From a virus: a DNA stretch of 64,000 nt. The translations under genes and the position numbers were made by a program. The notes under the pieces were generated by a model. The model was given only the letters and a program-made list of their open reading frames with translations. It did not search any database and was not told the DNA's origin. This document shows positions 25,887 through 35,327 of the stretch, piece after piece (the first letter of the stretch is position 1; every line of letters starts with the position of its first letter). Where the stretch lies: the IMG/VR virus record IMGVR_UViG_3300030202_003189, positions 146,739 to 210,738 of that record. One strand, given 5' to 3'.

Positions 25887-27479
25887 ATGGCACAACCAGG
25901 ATGTATTGATGAATTATGTTTAAGTTTTGACTTTGCTTCTTATCCGTATAGTGGCCCAATTAACTCGTATTTCTTTGAGTCTATTGACACTAATGTGGCT
26001 AATGTTTGGGGACTACCAACTCCGGTAATCGGAGCGTTTAATCCGTTCAGTTTAGGGGCAAATATTTTGATCGGTAGTAGTGACGCTGGTATGACGTCAA
26101 CCACTACCGGACTAAGTACCTCTTACGAATTATTTTACTTCCAAGGAGGTAATTTCTTATCAGTTCCATTGGCAACTCCAATTCTTATACCAAGTACCTA
26201 TGTTGTTAGAGTCACTTCTACATCTGAAATCGCAGATGATGGGTCGGCTTGTATTTATGATTTTTCTTTCGCAATAAATAATAATTATGATTTTATTCCT
26301 TTTGTGATGGCTGGTTCCACAGGAGCGAATGGTTGGTGTAATGCCTGGGGATGTACTGAAGCATCATCACCTAATTATATTCCAGGGGCTAATGCAAATG
26401 ACGGTTCTTGTGTCTATAATATGGATGCTGATCCTTATGGTTGTACCGATAATAATGCTTGTAATTACGATTTCTTAAAAACTATTGACGACGGAAGTTG
26501 TAATTATGATTGTTATGGATGTACAGACCCTAACGCTGGTAATTGGAACACTTCAGCAACAATTCCATGTAATGGACTCTATAATTTTTGTGTAAATATG
26601 GGGGTTTCCAACTGTTGTTGTGATTATAACCAACAAACATTTGGGTGTACAGATTTTTTAGCAGATAACTACGATTCATCAGCTTCATTTGACGATGGAA
26701 GTTGTACCTTCACAACTGAAGGATGTACGGATCCTAGGGCAGATAATTATAACCCTATTTATACAACTGATGATGGAACTTGTAGTATTGGTGGGTGTAT
26801 GGATAACACAGCTTCTAATTGGAATCAGGAAGCCACGTTTGACAATGGTTCCTGTGTGTATGATAACTGTAAATATGGTTGTACGGACCCAACATCGTCT
26901 AATTATGATATTTACGCAACTTGTGATGACGGTTCTTGTATGGGTGGATGTTGTGGAAAAACAAACTCAGGTAATTTTATAATTACAGGTACTACAGAAA
27001 GTAAATTAAACAGAATTAAGTGGCTTGGGACCGCTATAGGGGTCGACTCAAGTGGTGCGGTTCAAGACAATGTAAATATTGCGATGACTGATGCAAACAT
27101 GACGGCAAAATACGGTGTTAATCAATGGTATCCTTTAGTTAGAAGAGTCCCATCTTTAGGAATGAAGAATGGATGGACACAAATAACTCCTGGAGTTGTT
27201 ACTGCATACACCATTGATAATATACATTATTGGGATTATGAGATAGGAAAACAATCAATGTTCGCAGTAGAGATGAAAAATTGTTGTCCAGGATGTCTTT
27301 ATCCAGATATAAAAGAAGAGTGGACAATGGGACATGTTTTCCCTCCACAAATAGAAAATAATGTATTTATAGATAGAGGAATTGCTTCCGTTTTTGAAGA
27401 ACATTATAGATTAACAGAAGTTAAGACTTTGGAGGATTTTGATATTTACCAATCAGGATTTTTCAATATAATAAATTAA
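25887..27479 (+). CDS. Fibre protein with seven GCTDPxA...DDGSC repeats
   Basis: A 530-residue protein in three parts. Residues 1-150 form a beta-rich domain. Residues about 155-351 are seven tandem repeats, each about 20-35 residues, of the form GCTDPxAxNY...ATxDDGSC. The C-terminal part (about 355-530) looks like a virion-attachment domain that ends in charged helices. The Asp-rich DDGSC loops resemble Ca-binding turns and the two Cys per unit could pair. Such repeats are known from secreted proteins of marine Flavobacteriia, so in a phage they suggest a host-derived adhesion stalk (inference). Confidence 0.75.
   Translation: MAQPGCIDELCLSFDFASYPYSGPINSYFFESIDTNVANVWGLPTPVIGAFNPFSLGANILIGSSDAGMTSTTTGLSTSYELFYFQGGNFLSVPLATPILIPSTYVVRVTSTSEIADDGSACIYDFSFAINNNYDFIPFVMAGSTGANGWCNAWGCTEASSPNYIPGANANDGSCVYNMDADPYGCTDNNACNYDFLKTIDDGSCNYDCYGCTDPNAGNWNTSATIPCNGLYNFCVNMGVSNCCCDYNQQTFGCTDFLADNYDSSASFDDGSCTFTTEGCTDPRADNYNPIYTTDDGTCSIGGCMDNTASNWNQEATFDNGSCVYDNCKYGCTDPTSSNYDIYATCDDGSCMGGCCGKTNSGNFIITGTTESKLNRIKWLGTAIGVDSSGAVQDNVNIAMTDANMTAKYGVNQWYPLVRRVPSLGMKNGWTQITPGVVTAYTIDNIHYWDYEIGKQSMFAVEMKNCCPGCLYPDIKEEWTMGHVFPPQIENNVFIDRGIASVFEEHYRLTEVKTLEDFDIYQSGFFNIIN
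26350..26941 (+). repeat. Seven coding repeats, GCTDPxA...DDGSC type
   Basis: Seven degenerate units inside the 530-residue protein, beginning GCTEASSPNY, GCTDNNACNY, GCTDPNAGNW, GCTDFLADNY, GCTDPRADNY, GCMDNTASNW and GCTDPTSSNY; six of the seven end in D(D/N)G(S/T)C. At the DNA level the copies differ at many positions, so this is an old protein repeat rather than a recent DNA duplication. Confidence 0.85.
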
Positions 27480-27497
27480 AAACTAAAAAATTATTAA

Positions 27498-28388
27498 ATG
27501 GCAACAGGTAATTATGGAATAAAAAGACCGGCAGATGTATCACCACAGGATGTGGATATGTACGTACACTACTCACCAAGTAGGGACTCAAACTTTACTA
27601 ATAGTTTCGTAAAAGTAAGTGCCCCTGAATTTTTAACGAGTTATAATAAGCCATCGTCGGGAGGAGCACTAGGAGGGGTGTTAGAAGGTTTGTATAATTT
27701 AACCCTTTCCCCAACAATATTCAATGCTAGGGGTATCTATACCATTGTTTTGAAACCAAGAGAAATTATTAAAACAATAGTTGATTGTGGTAATCTAGCG
27801 GCACTTCCAGAGGTAAAAGGTATTGTCCTTGACAACTCCAATCTTACTTCTGAAGCAGTAAATGGAGGGTTAGTGGGATATAGAATTGAATACTATGACC
27901 AAAATACTAACTCTAAAATAAGAAATTTATTTAGGATAGTTACATCCTCAAATTTAGCAGAGCCAGTTAATCAACAATTATCTAATACAACTCAGAAGGC
28001 AATAAGGTATAGTTTTAACGATGGAGGAAATCTCATATTTTTAACCTTAACCCCAAGTTCTGCACCTAATGTTAAACCAAACGCAGAACCTTTTTTAGGA
28101 CAAACAGGACAGGTGATCGCAATCTCCAATACATTCTTTAATCCAGTAACGATAGAGATAGAACTAACAGAACATGATTTTGATACTTTAGGAACCGGTA
28201 TATTTGGTAACCAAACAAAATCAATCCAAGACGGAATATACACAATTTATGATTCAAGTAACGCTATTTATAAACAATATAACTTATTTGAAATTAAAGA
28301 CACATTTAATGAATCTCTATATGAAGTTAGAGAAGAACGTACAAATGTCGATACCAGTAAAACTTTTAATAGTATAACCTCGTTATAA
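27498..28388 (+). CDS. Baseplate-associated structural protein
   Basis: A 296-residue protein without a recognised family. It has no Cys cluster or repeats and has ordinary mixed alpha/beta composition, unlike the fibre genes before it. It sits between the repeat-bearing fibre gene and the large baseplate-like gene at 28388, whose ATG follows its stop with a one-base overlap (TAATG). A connector between fibre and baseplate is plausible from position only. Confidence 0.65.
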   Translation: MATGNYGIKRPADVSPQDVDMYVHYSPSRDSNFTNSFVKVSAPEFLTSYNKPSSGGALGGVLEGLYNLTLSPTIFNARGIYTIVLKPREIIKTIVDCGNLAALPEVKGIVLDNSNLTSEAVNGGLVGYRIEYYDQNTNSKIRNLFRIVTSSNLAEPVNQQLSNTTQKAIRYSFNDGGNLIFLTLTPSSAPNVKPNAEPFLGQTGQVIAISNTFFNPVTIEIELTEHDFDTLGTGIFGNQTKSIQDGIYTIYDSSNAIYKQYNLFEIKDTFNESLYEVREERTNVDTSKTFNSITSL

Positions 28389-31300
28389 TGGCATATAAAA
28401 GAGTAATAGGTAATTATCAATCTAACGCGGACTTTTCACCGAGTTTAGTGGGATATCAAATATCAGAAGGTAGCATAACGATATTTAACACTTTTTATAC
28501 TACAGCTAATCTGGAGTCTAGAAGTAATATTTTCTACGAAACACAGGGATTTTCTCAAGCAATATCATTGAGTAATTTAGGTATTACGTCCACCCAAGGA
28601 CAATCACTTCTTGATAACAACCTAAATTTAGTCTTAAATCTAGATCAAAACGACCTATTTAATTATACTTTATTTGGTAGTCTAAGAGAACACATAAAGT
28701 CAAGTATTACTAGTATAATAAGGAAGTGGCCAGCTTCCCTATACGTCAATAAGATAGTTAGTGGGGCGACTTTGAATACAATTCTGGAATATGACTACAG
28801 TCCAATAACAAATCGATCAAAATTCAAAGTTCCCGCATCAACGATAAGGAATAATTTTGATATTAATTTAGAGAACTCACCTAATCCATATCAAGGATAT
28901 AATGGGATTAGAATGATGGGGTTAGACTATTATAAATATGTTATAAAATTTCCGGTAACTGGAAGTACAATAGGTAATAGTCCAGGATATGCAAATAATG
29001 TACAAGAATTACCAATAATCGGGTATACTGGCACATCAAACCTTTCACAAAACTATGTGTATTTTAATGTTAAAGGAAATCCTTTCACAGGTACTACTTC
29101 TTCACCTAGTGGAGGAATAATGTCTGCAAATTTCCACATAAAACCAAATAAACAAATAGTCGAAGAATTTTTTTCTAAATTAAAAAATTTAGACAGTTTC
29201 TTATTAAATAGAGAGACAACACCTATTTTTACATCAAAATTTACAGTTCCTATGGAGGGTAATGGAGGTGGATTTATAGAGACACCTAGAAAATACACTT
29301 GGCCAACCACAGATGGGTATAATATAGATATTAACACCACAAAGTATCAAACATACCTTATAGGATTATTAGAGTTGTCCGATTCTTACGACAATTATAA
29401 AACAGATCTAGTTTCTAGGTTTTTTACAACAGAAGCAATAAAAGAATTTGACACATCTGATAATAGAGTACAAAAATTATTAAGAATATACGGTCGTGAA
29501 TTTGATGAAGTTAAAAGATATATAGATGGATTGGCTTTCGCTAATCGTGTTAGTTATAATAAGAGTAATAATATACCGGATCAATTAGTTAAGAACTTTG
29601 CGAGAACATTAGGGTTTGAGACTATTGATTTTAATGATCAGAGTAATCTACTAGAATCTTTTTTTGGAGGAACAAACAACCCTATTTTTTCAGGGACTTC
29701 AGTAAGTATGACACCAGTGGAATTTGATATTGAGTTATGGAGACGATTGATTATAAACGCTGGTTATTTATTTAGGGCAAAAGGGACACGAAAAATCATA
29801 GAATTTTTCTTAAAATTTATTGGTGCACCGGAATCCCTGGTTGAGTTTAATGAATATGTTTACACTACGAGAGGTAAACTTGATACAGACATGGTTAACC
29901 AGTCTATTCACTACTTGACTAATTCTCTTGATCAGGCAGCAGTTTCAGTGGACATACCAATGGACGCAGAAGGATATCCTCGAGTACTTTCTCATGATGA
30001 CAACTACTACTTTCAAATGAAGGGTGGATGGTATCGGGAAACTAACACCATTGGTGCTAACTCACCACATAGAGGTCCTTATGATGGGGGTCAAGAGTAT
30101 TTTGATAAATTTAGGTGTTTTACAGATATCTCTGGGGCTTCGATTACCACCAGAACCGTACCAACAGGAACCATACCAGAAGAAGATTTAACAATAGTTT
30201 TAGTTTCTAATGAATTAGGACTAGAGAATAATTTTAATTATATAAAAAATTCTTTAGGGGCCGGTGTAGGGTTAGGTTATACAAATAGTACTGGAGGAGG
30301 AGGTATAGGAAAAGGTAACACACCAGGGGCTTGTGATCCTAATAATCCAGCATTATTTTGTACATGGACTAATGTAAATGAAGCTGTACAATTTGGTGGT
30401 GGTGCGGTATATGTTTTTGAACACGTTGGGGAAGAAATTCCTGCAAATATGCAACAATTAGCAAAAGATTTATATGATGCAGGATACGCCGTACTCACAA
30501 TAAGTGACTATTCCCAACCTTCATTATATCCTATAACATCTGTGAGTGATCATATAATAGGTGAACCTTGGGGTTTTATTGAGAATCCTTTTATTGACGC
30601 ATTAAATCCTTTAGGTCAAAGTTGGGGAGTTTCCCCATCAATGAGTACCGCACAAGGATGGAACATTACCGGAACCAAACCAGAGGCACAGACACTAGCG
30701 TATAATGCACCACCAAACGAGACAATTATAAACACAGTATATCTACACAATACCAACCAAGGAAGATGGGTACATTCACAAAATCCTAACTTATGGCAAG
30801 GAGGAGTGGGGTCACAGCAATTGTTCACTAATATAATGAACTTCTTAACAATGAGAACCGAAGAATACCGACAATATTTTAATTTTGAATGGAATGACTT
30901 CTACGAACAAGAAATATATGTCTCCTGTCCTGGTTTCTCTTTAACACCACAGGTTGATAATAAAAAATCTTGGTCTGTGAAAGATGGGATCGACACAATT
31001 AGAGATTGGAGTATTAGTGATAGTAATACAGCAACTACTAATACAATTCGAGATACCTATTACGCTGTTGGGGATAGTGAAAAATTAGTATTGAACACCA
31101 AGATGGTAGATGCTCATATTAATGTGGCAAAGGGGATAGAATATGATGTTTACAAATACAATAAGGATTACGGATTTCCAATATCACAGAATTTTGAATA
31201 TTATTCACAAAATTATGCACCAACAATGGGTGACCCAGCAACACCGGGTACTGATAGGTATATGGAAAATAATCTATGGCCAGTTTATAGTTATAGAACG

Positions 31301-32635
31301 AATCCTTTCATGGCTAGTTCTACTGATCCATTAAACCCATTTAGTTATTATTATGGTTCACAATTAAGCGCCGCTTCTTTTACAGTTAGTGCTACAACAT
31401 TTGCTCAGTATATTGATAACCTTAAGACCACCTTTATAAACGTTAAAAATAGAAAGACGATAGGTGGAGGGGGATTTGGATTCCAACCAAATTGGCCAGC
31501 ATATCCAACATTAAGGAATTTATACGAATCTTATGTGAGTGGAGGAACACATTCAACATCAACCGGAGTTGTAACTTATCCATTTAGTAGTAATCAATTA
31601 GATTATGAAAATATGATAGGATTTATGAGTAAAATAGAACCATACTGGACGCCATTAGTAGAGCAATTTATACCTTCTACTACTATAATAGGTCTAGGAA
31701 CAAAATATAGTAATACAGTCTTTGATAAACAGAAATATGTTTATAGACATGGACAACATAGTACAATGGAAATAGAAGATATTTCTAACAGCACAATGTT
31801 AACAAACCCTTTTCCTGCTTATGATACCCCAGATACGTTAAATAATAACACGGGTAGTCAATGGTATAATAAAACAGTAGTATATTCACGAATAATTGGA
31901 CCAGGTGATGCCGCAACAGAAACAGAACCATTAATATTAGTACAAACTGATGGCACCAATACAGTTGGTGGGGTTTCAACCCCAGTTAGTGCCTTAGTTG
32001 CGGGGGGGTCTTTTAGTCTTAGAATAGGGGTTAAATTTATTTCTGGGTTACAAAATATACCAGGTTCTTTAGGGGGACAAAAAACATATAATGTTGGTGG
32101 ATCAATAGGATGTGCCAATAATAGTGTTCCATTTGGACCACCTACGAATTGTTTTGATTTTATTGCGGGTGTTGGAATTCCAGAAAGACAAGGAAAAATA
32201 TTCATAAAAGATGCCATAACTGCAGGTGAGGATTTAGAAATATTAGTTAGAGGACCAGGGTTTTATGAAGTCGATTGGTCTCCTAGTGTTGGGTGTACAA
32301 CCGATTTCAAAATATCTACTAATATAAATGGATTAATATTGGATAGTGTTAAACTTTATAGAAGCACTGGTGCCGTATCAACTGCATATATAGTTGATAT
32401 TGAAAATCGTAATGGGGCCTTTACTATGGGAATGGAATATGACCAAGACGCTCAATTAGATTGTAATAGAATGATGCATTGGAGAGGATTATCTGGAAGT
32501 GCACCACCAGCAGGAGGTACTGCTAAATGGGGACTTTCACCAGGACATGGTAATGTTTGGCCTGGCACTGATGGAACAGAATCTGTTACTGAAATAGATT
32601 GGTATGAAAGAGGATTAATAGACGACGTAGTTTAG
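28388..32635 (+). CDS. Large baseplate protein with a tail-protein-I-like core
   Basis: A 1415-residue structural protein. The segment at about residues 448-492 (LWRRLIINAGYLFRAKGTRK, followed by an IIEFFLKFIGAP helix) resembles the region of phage tail protein I (P2 gpI) and related wedge proteins, in which a helix ends in K/RGT and leads into a second helix. Before it, residues 330-440 are helical (FDEVKRYIDGLAFANRV). After about 500 the protein becomes Gly/Asn/Tyr-rich and beta-like, probably a fused peripheral domain. A wedge protein fused to a fibre-attachment region would explain its size. The homology is weak by eye. Confidence 0.6.
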   Translation: MAYKRVIGNYQSNADFSPSLVGYQISEGSITIFNTFYTTANLESRSNIFYETQGFSQAISLSNLGITSTQGQSLLDNNLNLVLNLDQNDLFNYTLFGSLREHIKSSITSIIRKWPASLYVNKIVSGATLNTILEYDYSPITNRSKFKVPASTIRNNFDINLENSPNPYQGYNGIRMMGLDYYKYVIKFPVTGSTIGNSPGYANNVQELPIIGYTGTSNLSQNYVYFNVKGNPFTGTTSSPSGGIMSANFHIKPNKQIVEEFFSKLKNLDSFLLNRETTPIFTSKFTVPMEGNGGGFIETPRKYTWPTTDGYNIDINTTKYQTYLIGLLELSDSYDNYKTDLVSRFFTTEAIKEFDTSDNRVQKLLRIYGREFDEVKRYIDGLAFANRVSYNKSNNIPDQLVKNFARTLGFETIDFNDQSNLLESFFGGTNNPIFSGTSVSMTPVEFDIELWRRLIINAGYLFRAKGTRKIIEFFLKFIGAPESLVEFNEYVYTTRGKLDTDMVNQSIHYLTNSLDQAAVSVDIPMDAEGYPRVLSHDDNYYFQMKGGWYRETNTIGANSPHRGPYDGGQEYFDKFRCFTDISGASITTRTVPTGTIPEEDLTIVLVSNELGLENNFNYIKNSLGAGVGLGYTNSTGGGGIGKGNTPGACDPNNPALFCTWTNVNEAVQFGGGAVYVFEHVGEEIPANMQQLAKDLYDAGYAVLTISDYSQPSLYPITSVSDHIIGEPWGFIENPFIDALNPLGQSWGVSPSMSTAQGWNITGTKPEAQTLAYNAPPNETIINTVYLHNTNQGRWVHSQNPNLWQGGVGSQQLFTNIMNFLTMRTEEYRQYFNFEWNDFYEQEIYVSCPGFSLTPQVDNKKSWSVKDGIDTIRDWSISDSNTATTNTIRDTYYAVGDSEKLVLNTKMVDAHINVAKGIEYDVYKYNKDYGFPISQNFEYYSQNYAPTMGDPATPGTDRYMENNLWPVYSYRTNPFMASSTDPLNPFSYYYGSQLSAASFTVSATTFAQYIDNLKTTFINVKNRKTIGGGGFGFQPNWPAYPTLRNLYESYVSGGTHSTSTGVVTYPFSSNQLDYENMIGFMSKIEPYWTPLVEQFIPSTTIIGLGTKYSNTVFDKQKYVYRHGQHSTMEIEDISNSTMLTNPFPAYDTPDTLNNNTGSQWYNKTVVYSRIIGPGDAATETEPLILVQTDGTNTVGGVSTPVSALVAGGSFSLRIGVKFISGLQNIPGSLGGQKTYNVGGSIGCANNSVPFGPPTNCFDFIAGVGIPERQGKIFIKDAITAGEDLEILVRGPGFYEVDWSPSVGCTTDFKISTNINGLILDSVKLYRSTGAVSTAYIVDIENRNGAFTMGMEYDQDAQLDCNRMMHWRGLSGSAPPAGGTAKWGLSPGHGNVWPGTDGTESVTEIDWYERGLIDDVV

Positions 32636-32647
32636 AAAATAAATATT

Positions 32648-32968
32648 ATGAAGAAAACAGGAAATATAAATGTAACACCTACAATAACAACAACTTCTAC
32701 AGCCTCTGGTTATGATAGAAGTCCCGATAAGGATGTATCAATCGAAAGAGAGGACGGCACTTATAAAAGAGGACCTGGTACTCTAGACAATACACAGAAT
32801 TATGGTACATTAATTTTAGGTCAAAATATTGAAAGTAATGGGACTATACAAAGAGAAAATATAAAACTATATGGAACTAATAATTTAGGTCCTATAACAA
32901 ATAACAACAAAACACGTACCAAAATAATAAAGGGTAGTGTTAATTCATCATTGTACTCAAATGGATAA
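32648..32968 (+). CDS. Small Thr/Asn-rich protein
   Basis: A 106-residue low-complexity protein. The N-terminal 25 residues are Thr/Ser-rich and the remainder has Gly-Asn turns and charged residues. There is no signal peptide or membrane segment. It lies 12 bases after the large baseplate gene and overlaps the next ATG by 8 bases, so coupled expression with its neighbour is likely. Function unknown. Confidence 0.6.
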   Translation: MKKTGNINVTPTITTTSTASGYDRSPDKDVSIEREDGTYKRGPGTLDNTQNYGTLILGQNIESNGTIQRENIKLYGTNNLGPITNNNKTRTKIIKGSVNSSLYSNG

Positions 32969-35264
32969 ATGTAGATATAAAACTTTATTAAGAGATTCGG
33001 CTAAGTTGATTAGTAATTCACAGTATACTAATCAGAATACTGCTTATATACCTTTAGATGTGTACACATGTTATGATGTATTTTATCGACCTACTATCAC
33101 AATGAGTGGTGCGTCCAAATTATCTAACTATTATAGATACTCTTTTTCAGGAAGTCCGTACACTACTCTGAATATGCTACCAACAGGACCCACGGCATCC
33201 ACTAATAATTCAGTATGGAATGTTACTAAATCTGCGGCAACCCTAGAATATTATATACCACGTAGTTTTGCCACTGGGTATACGGGAAAATTTAGAAGTA
33301 GTGTGTATAAGTGGAGTGATAGACAGAAAGGATTTGTCTACCCCCCAGTACATCAACGATTATTTGGGGCGTTTCCCGAAACACCTAACTTAGCGTGTAG
33401 TGCTACTACAACTTCTAGTACTTATAGTGTCTTTTTTAGTATATCGGCAAATTCTCTAGGACCAGGATTAGATCCTTCATACCTATCAAAACCTTCTTTT
33501 TATTGGTGGGGGAATGATATTACAAGAGGACATGGTTCAGGAGGTCACTTAGCCCCTATATGGGACGGTTTTTATACTGCAGGTACACTATCTAATTACC
33601 TAACAGGAGTTCGCATAACCACGGGTGGAACTATACAAACTTTTGGAAACACAGGAGAGACCTTTTATTATGATGGAAAAAAGGCACCGACAACCGACAT
33701 ACTATCATATACTGCAAGATTTAAGACAGCGGAAAAGAATGGACACATTATACCAATCCCAAACCCAACCACAGGAGCTCTAAACATACTAAACGAAGGT
33801 GTTACTGGTAATGCGGGATATTGGGAAAGGGATCAATGTTACATGTCAGGAATGACATTTGATTTTGCAATAGGTGCAGGTAATGGTTGGTTATCTGGAG
33901 GTCCTCAGTTTATAAGTGCAACCACATCTTATAGTGGATATTATACTGGATTTGCAACAGGAAATGTTTATGTGTATAGTGCATGTTGCCAACACAAACT
34001 AGTTGATACGGTACTTCCATCAGCTTTGGCCTCACAAAGAGGACCCGGACAACCAGAAAATTCAAACGACTTTTTAGTTAAAAGTTCTTTTGTGTATACT
34101 GGAGATGGAACAACCGCAAGTTGTTACCTAACCTCCGGACTGACCTACGATACTTTAATTGATAATCCAGATGATAAAGGGTATGAAGCTTTAGTAAGTA
34201 CAATATATAAAAATAACCTAAATTATTCAGGTACTGATTATACTTTTATTGCTGTAACAGACCCAGCAGTACCTTATATATTAGAACCTAATAATAATGT
34301 AAGTCCTTATGATGCAACAAATTTAGGAATTGCAACTGGTATGACAGATACTGGGATAGGGTTTAATACGACAGAAAAGATTGAATTAATAGTTGAGGAT
34401 TTACCTATTATAACATCTGGACAGTCAGAGTACTATTTAAGTCAGGAACCTGTTGGGGATGTAAGTCTAACCCTAAATGGAGTGGTTCTATTAAAAGACA
34501 TTGAGTATATTAAAGACCAAAGAAAGATAACAATAATGGTGGACAAGACTGTTGCCAATTCAGTTAATATAAAAACCTCCGATAGAATAGTTGTAACCTA
34601 CATAAAAGGTAGTACCATAGATGGATTTGTGTCAGAAACAGAGACAGTCCCGACAACGATGACTTCTGGAGCTACAACTACAGATGTTAATTATAATACA
34701 TTTAATTATAACACGGGATCAACATCATATGAATACTATACCAACCAAGATATAATTAACAGTACTGATTTAAGCAATACAGTAGTTCTATTAAATGGAG
34801 TGAGATTAGTACCTAATGATGAATATTATAGGTCAACAACTAATCCGAAAAGAATAATTTTTAATGAGAATATAAGACTAGTGGCTGGTGAGATAGTGAA
34901 CGTTTTTTATATAACTAATTTAACTGGAATTAACAGTCAAAGTCTATCAACACCATATAAGAATATAACATGGGGAGTAACTCCCACACCAACTACTAGC
35001 TCTGGTTATTTTGAGATACAGGTCACTAATAGTGCCGATACACAATTTTACTCAGCAACGACTTGGACAACTATCACACATCAAGAAAACATGTCCCAAT
35101 ATAACACTAAAATTGGACCATTCGATACACTAAATCAAAAGTATTTATATAGGATAGTTAGTTATAAAACATATGTATCTGTTAGCGGGTCAACTCTAAC
35201 CACAACGGCTACAAGTTCAACAAATAAGTTTGACACGTTTAATGCGTCATTAAAAAGCTATTAG
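32961..35264 (+). CDS. Structural protein with beta-rich repeats, probable tail/fibre component
   Basis: A 767-residue protein if it starts at the ATG at 32961 (MDKCRYK). A longer reading from GTG at 32937 is possible, but it overlaps the previous gene more and adds nothing conserved. The N-terminal 350 residues are Tyr/Ser/Gly-rich. The C-terminal half contains two similar segments, at about residues 455-540 and 545-650. Each has a short strand pair, then LNGVVLLKDIEYI or LNGVRLVPNDEYY, then an R-K/R-I-(T/I)-(I/F) strand, the pattern of small beta domains common in phage fibres. No enzymatic motif is seen. Confidence 0.7.
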   Translation: MDKCRYKTLLRDSAKLISNSQYTNQNTAYIPLDVYTCYDVFYRPTITMSGASKLSNYYRYSFSGSPYTTLNMLPTGPTASTNNSVWNVTKSAATLEYYIPRSFATGYTGKFRSSVYKWSDRQKGFVYPPVHQRLFGAFPETPNLACSATTTSSTYSVFFSISANSLGPGLDPSYLSKPSFYWWGNDITRGHGSGGHLAPIWDGFYTAGTLSNYLTGVRITTGGTIQTFGNTGETFYYDGKKAPTTDILSYTARFKTAEKNGHIIPIPNPTTGALNILNEGVTGNAGYWERDQCYMSGMTFDFAIGAGNGWLSGGPQFISATTSYSGYYTGFATGNVYVYSACCQHKLVDTVLPSALASQRGPGQPENSNDFLVKSSFVYTGDGTTASCYLTSGLTYDTLIDNPDDKGYEALVSTIYKNNLNYSGTDYTFIAVTDPAVPYILEPNNNVSPYDATNLGIATGMTDTGIGFNTTEKIELIVEDLPIITSGQSEYYLSQEPVGDVSLTLNGVVLLKDIEYIKDQRKITIMVDKTVANSVNIKTSDRIVVTYIKGSTIDGFVSETETVPTTMTSGATTTDVNYNTFNYNTGSTSYEYYTNQDIINSTDLSNTVVLLNGVRLVPNDEYYRSTTNPKRIIFNENIRLVAGEIVNVFYITNLTGINSQSLSTPYKNITWGVTPTPTTSSGYFEIQVTNSADTQFYSATTWTTITHQENMSQYNTKIGPFDTLNQKYLYRIVSYKTYVSVSGSTLTTTATSSTNKFDTFNASLKSY

Positions 35265-35278
35265 AAATTTTAGAGTTT

Positions 35279-35293
35279 GATATTTATAATAAA
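35279..35293 (+). promoter_or_regulatory. Candidate late promoter, exact copy of the pre-gp25 element
   Basis: GATATTTATAATAAA, identical to 7635-7649, lies in a 63-base gap before the structural gene at 35328. The exact 15-base recurrence 28 kb apart, both times just before virion genes, argues for function. Confidence 0.45.
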
Positions 35294-35327
35294 ATGAAAG
35301 ATAATATATTAAAGAAAATAAATTAAA

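Noticed and set aside
32937-32960. GTG start eight codons upstream for the structural gene ending at 35264
   Set aside because: The ATG at 32961 gives a shorter overlap with the previous gene and a typical context; the extra residues look unlike any structural N-terminus.
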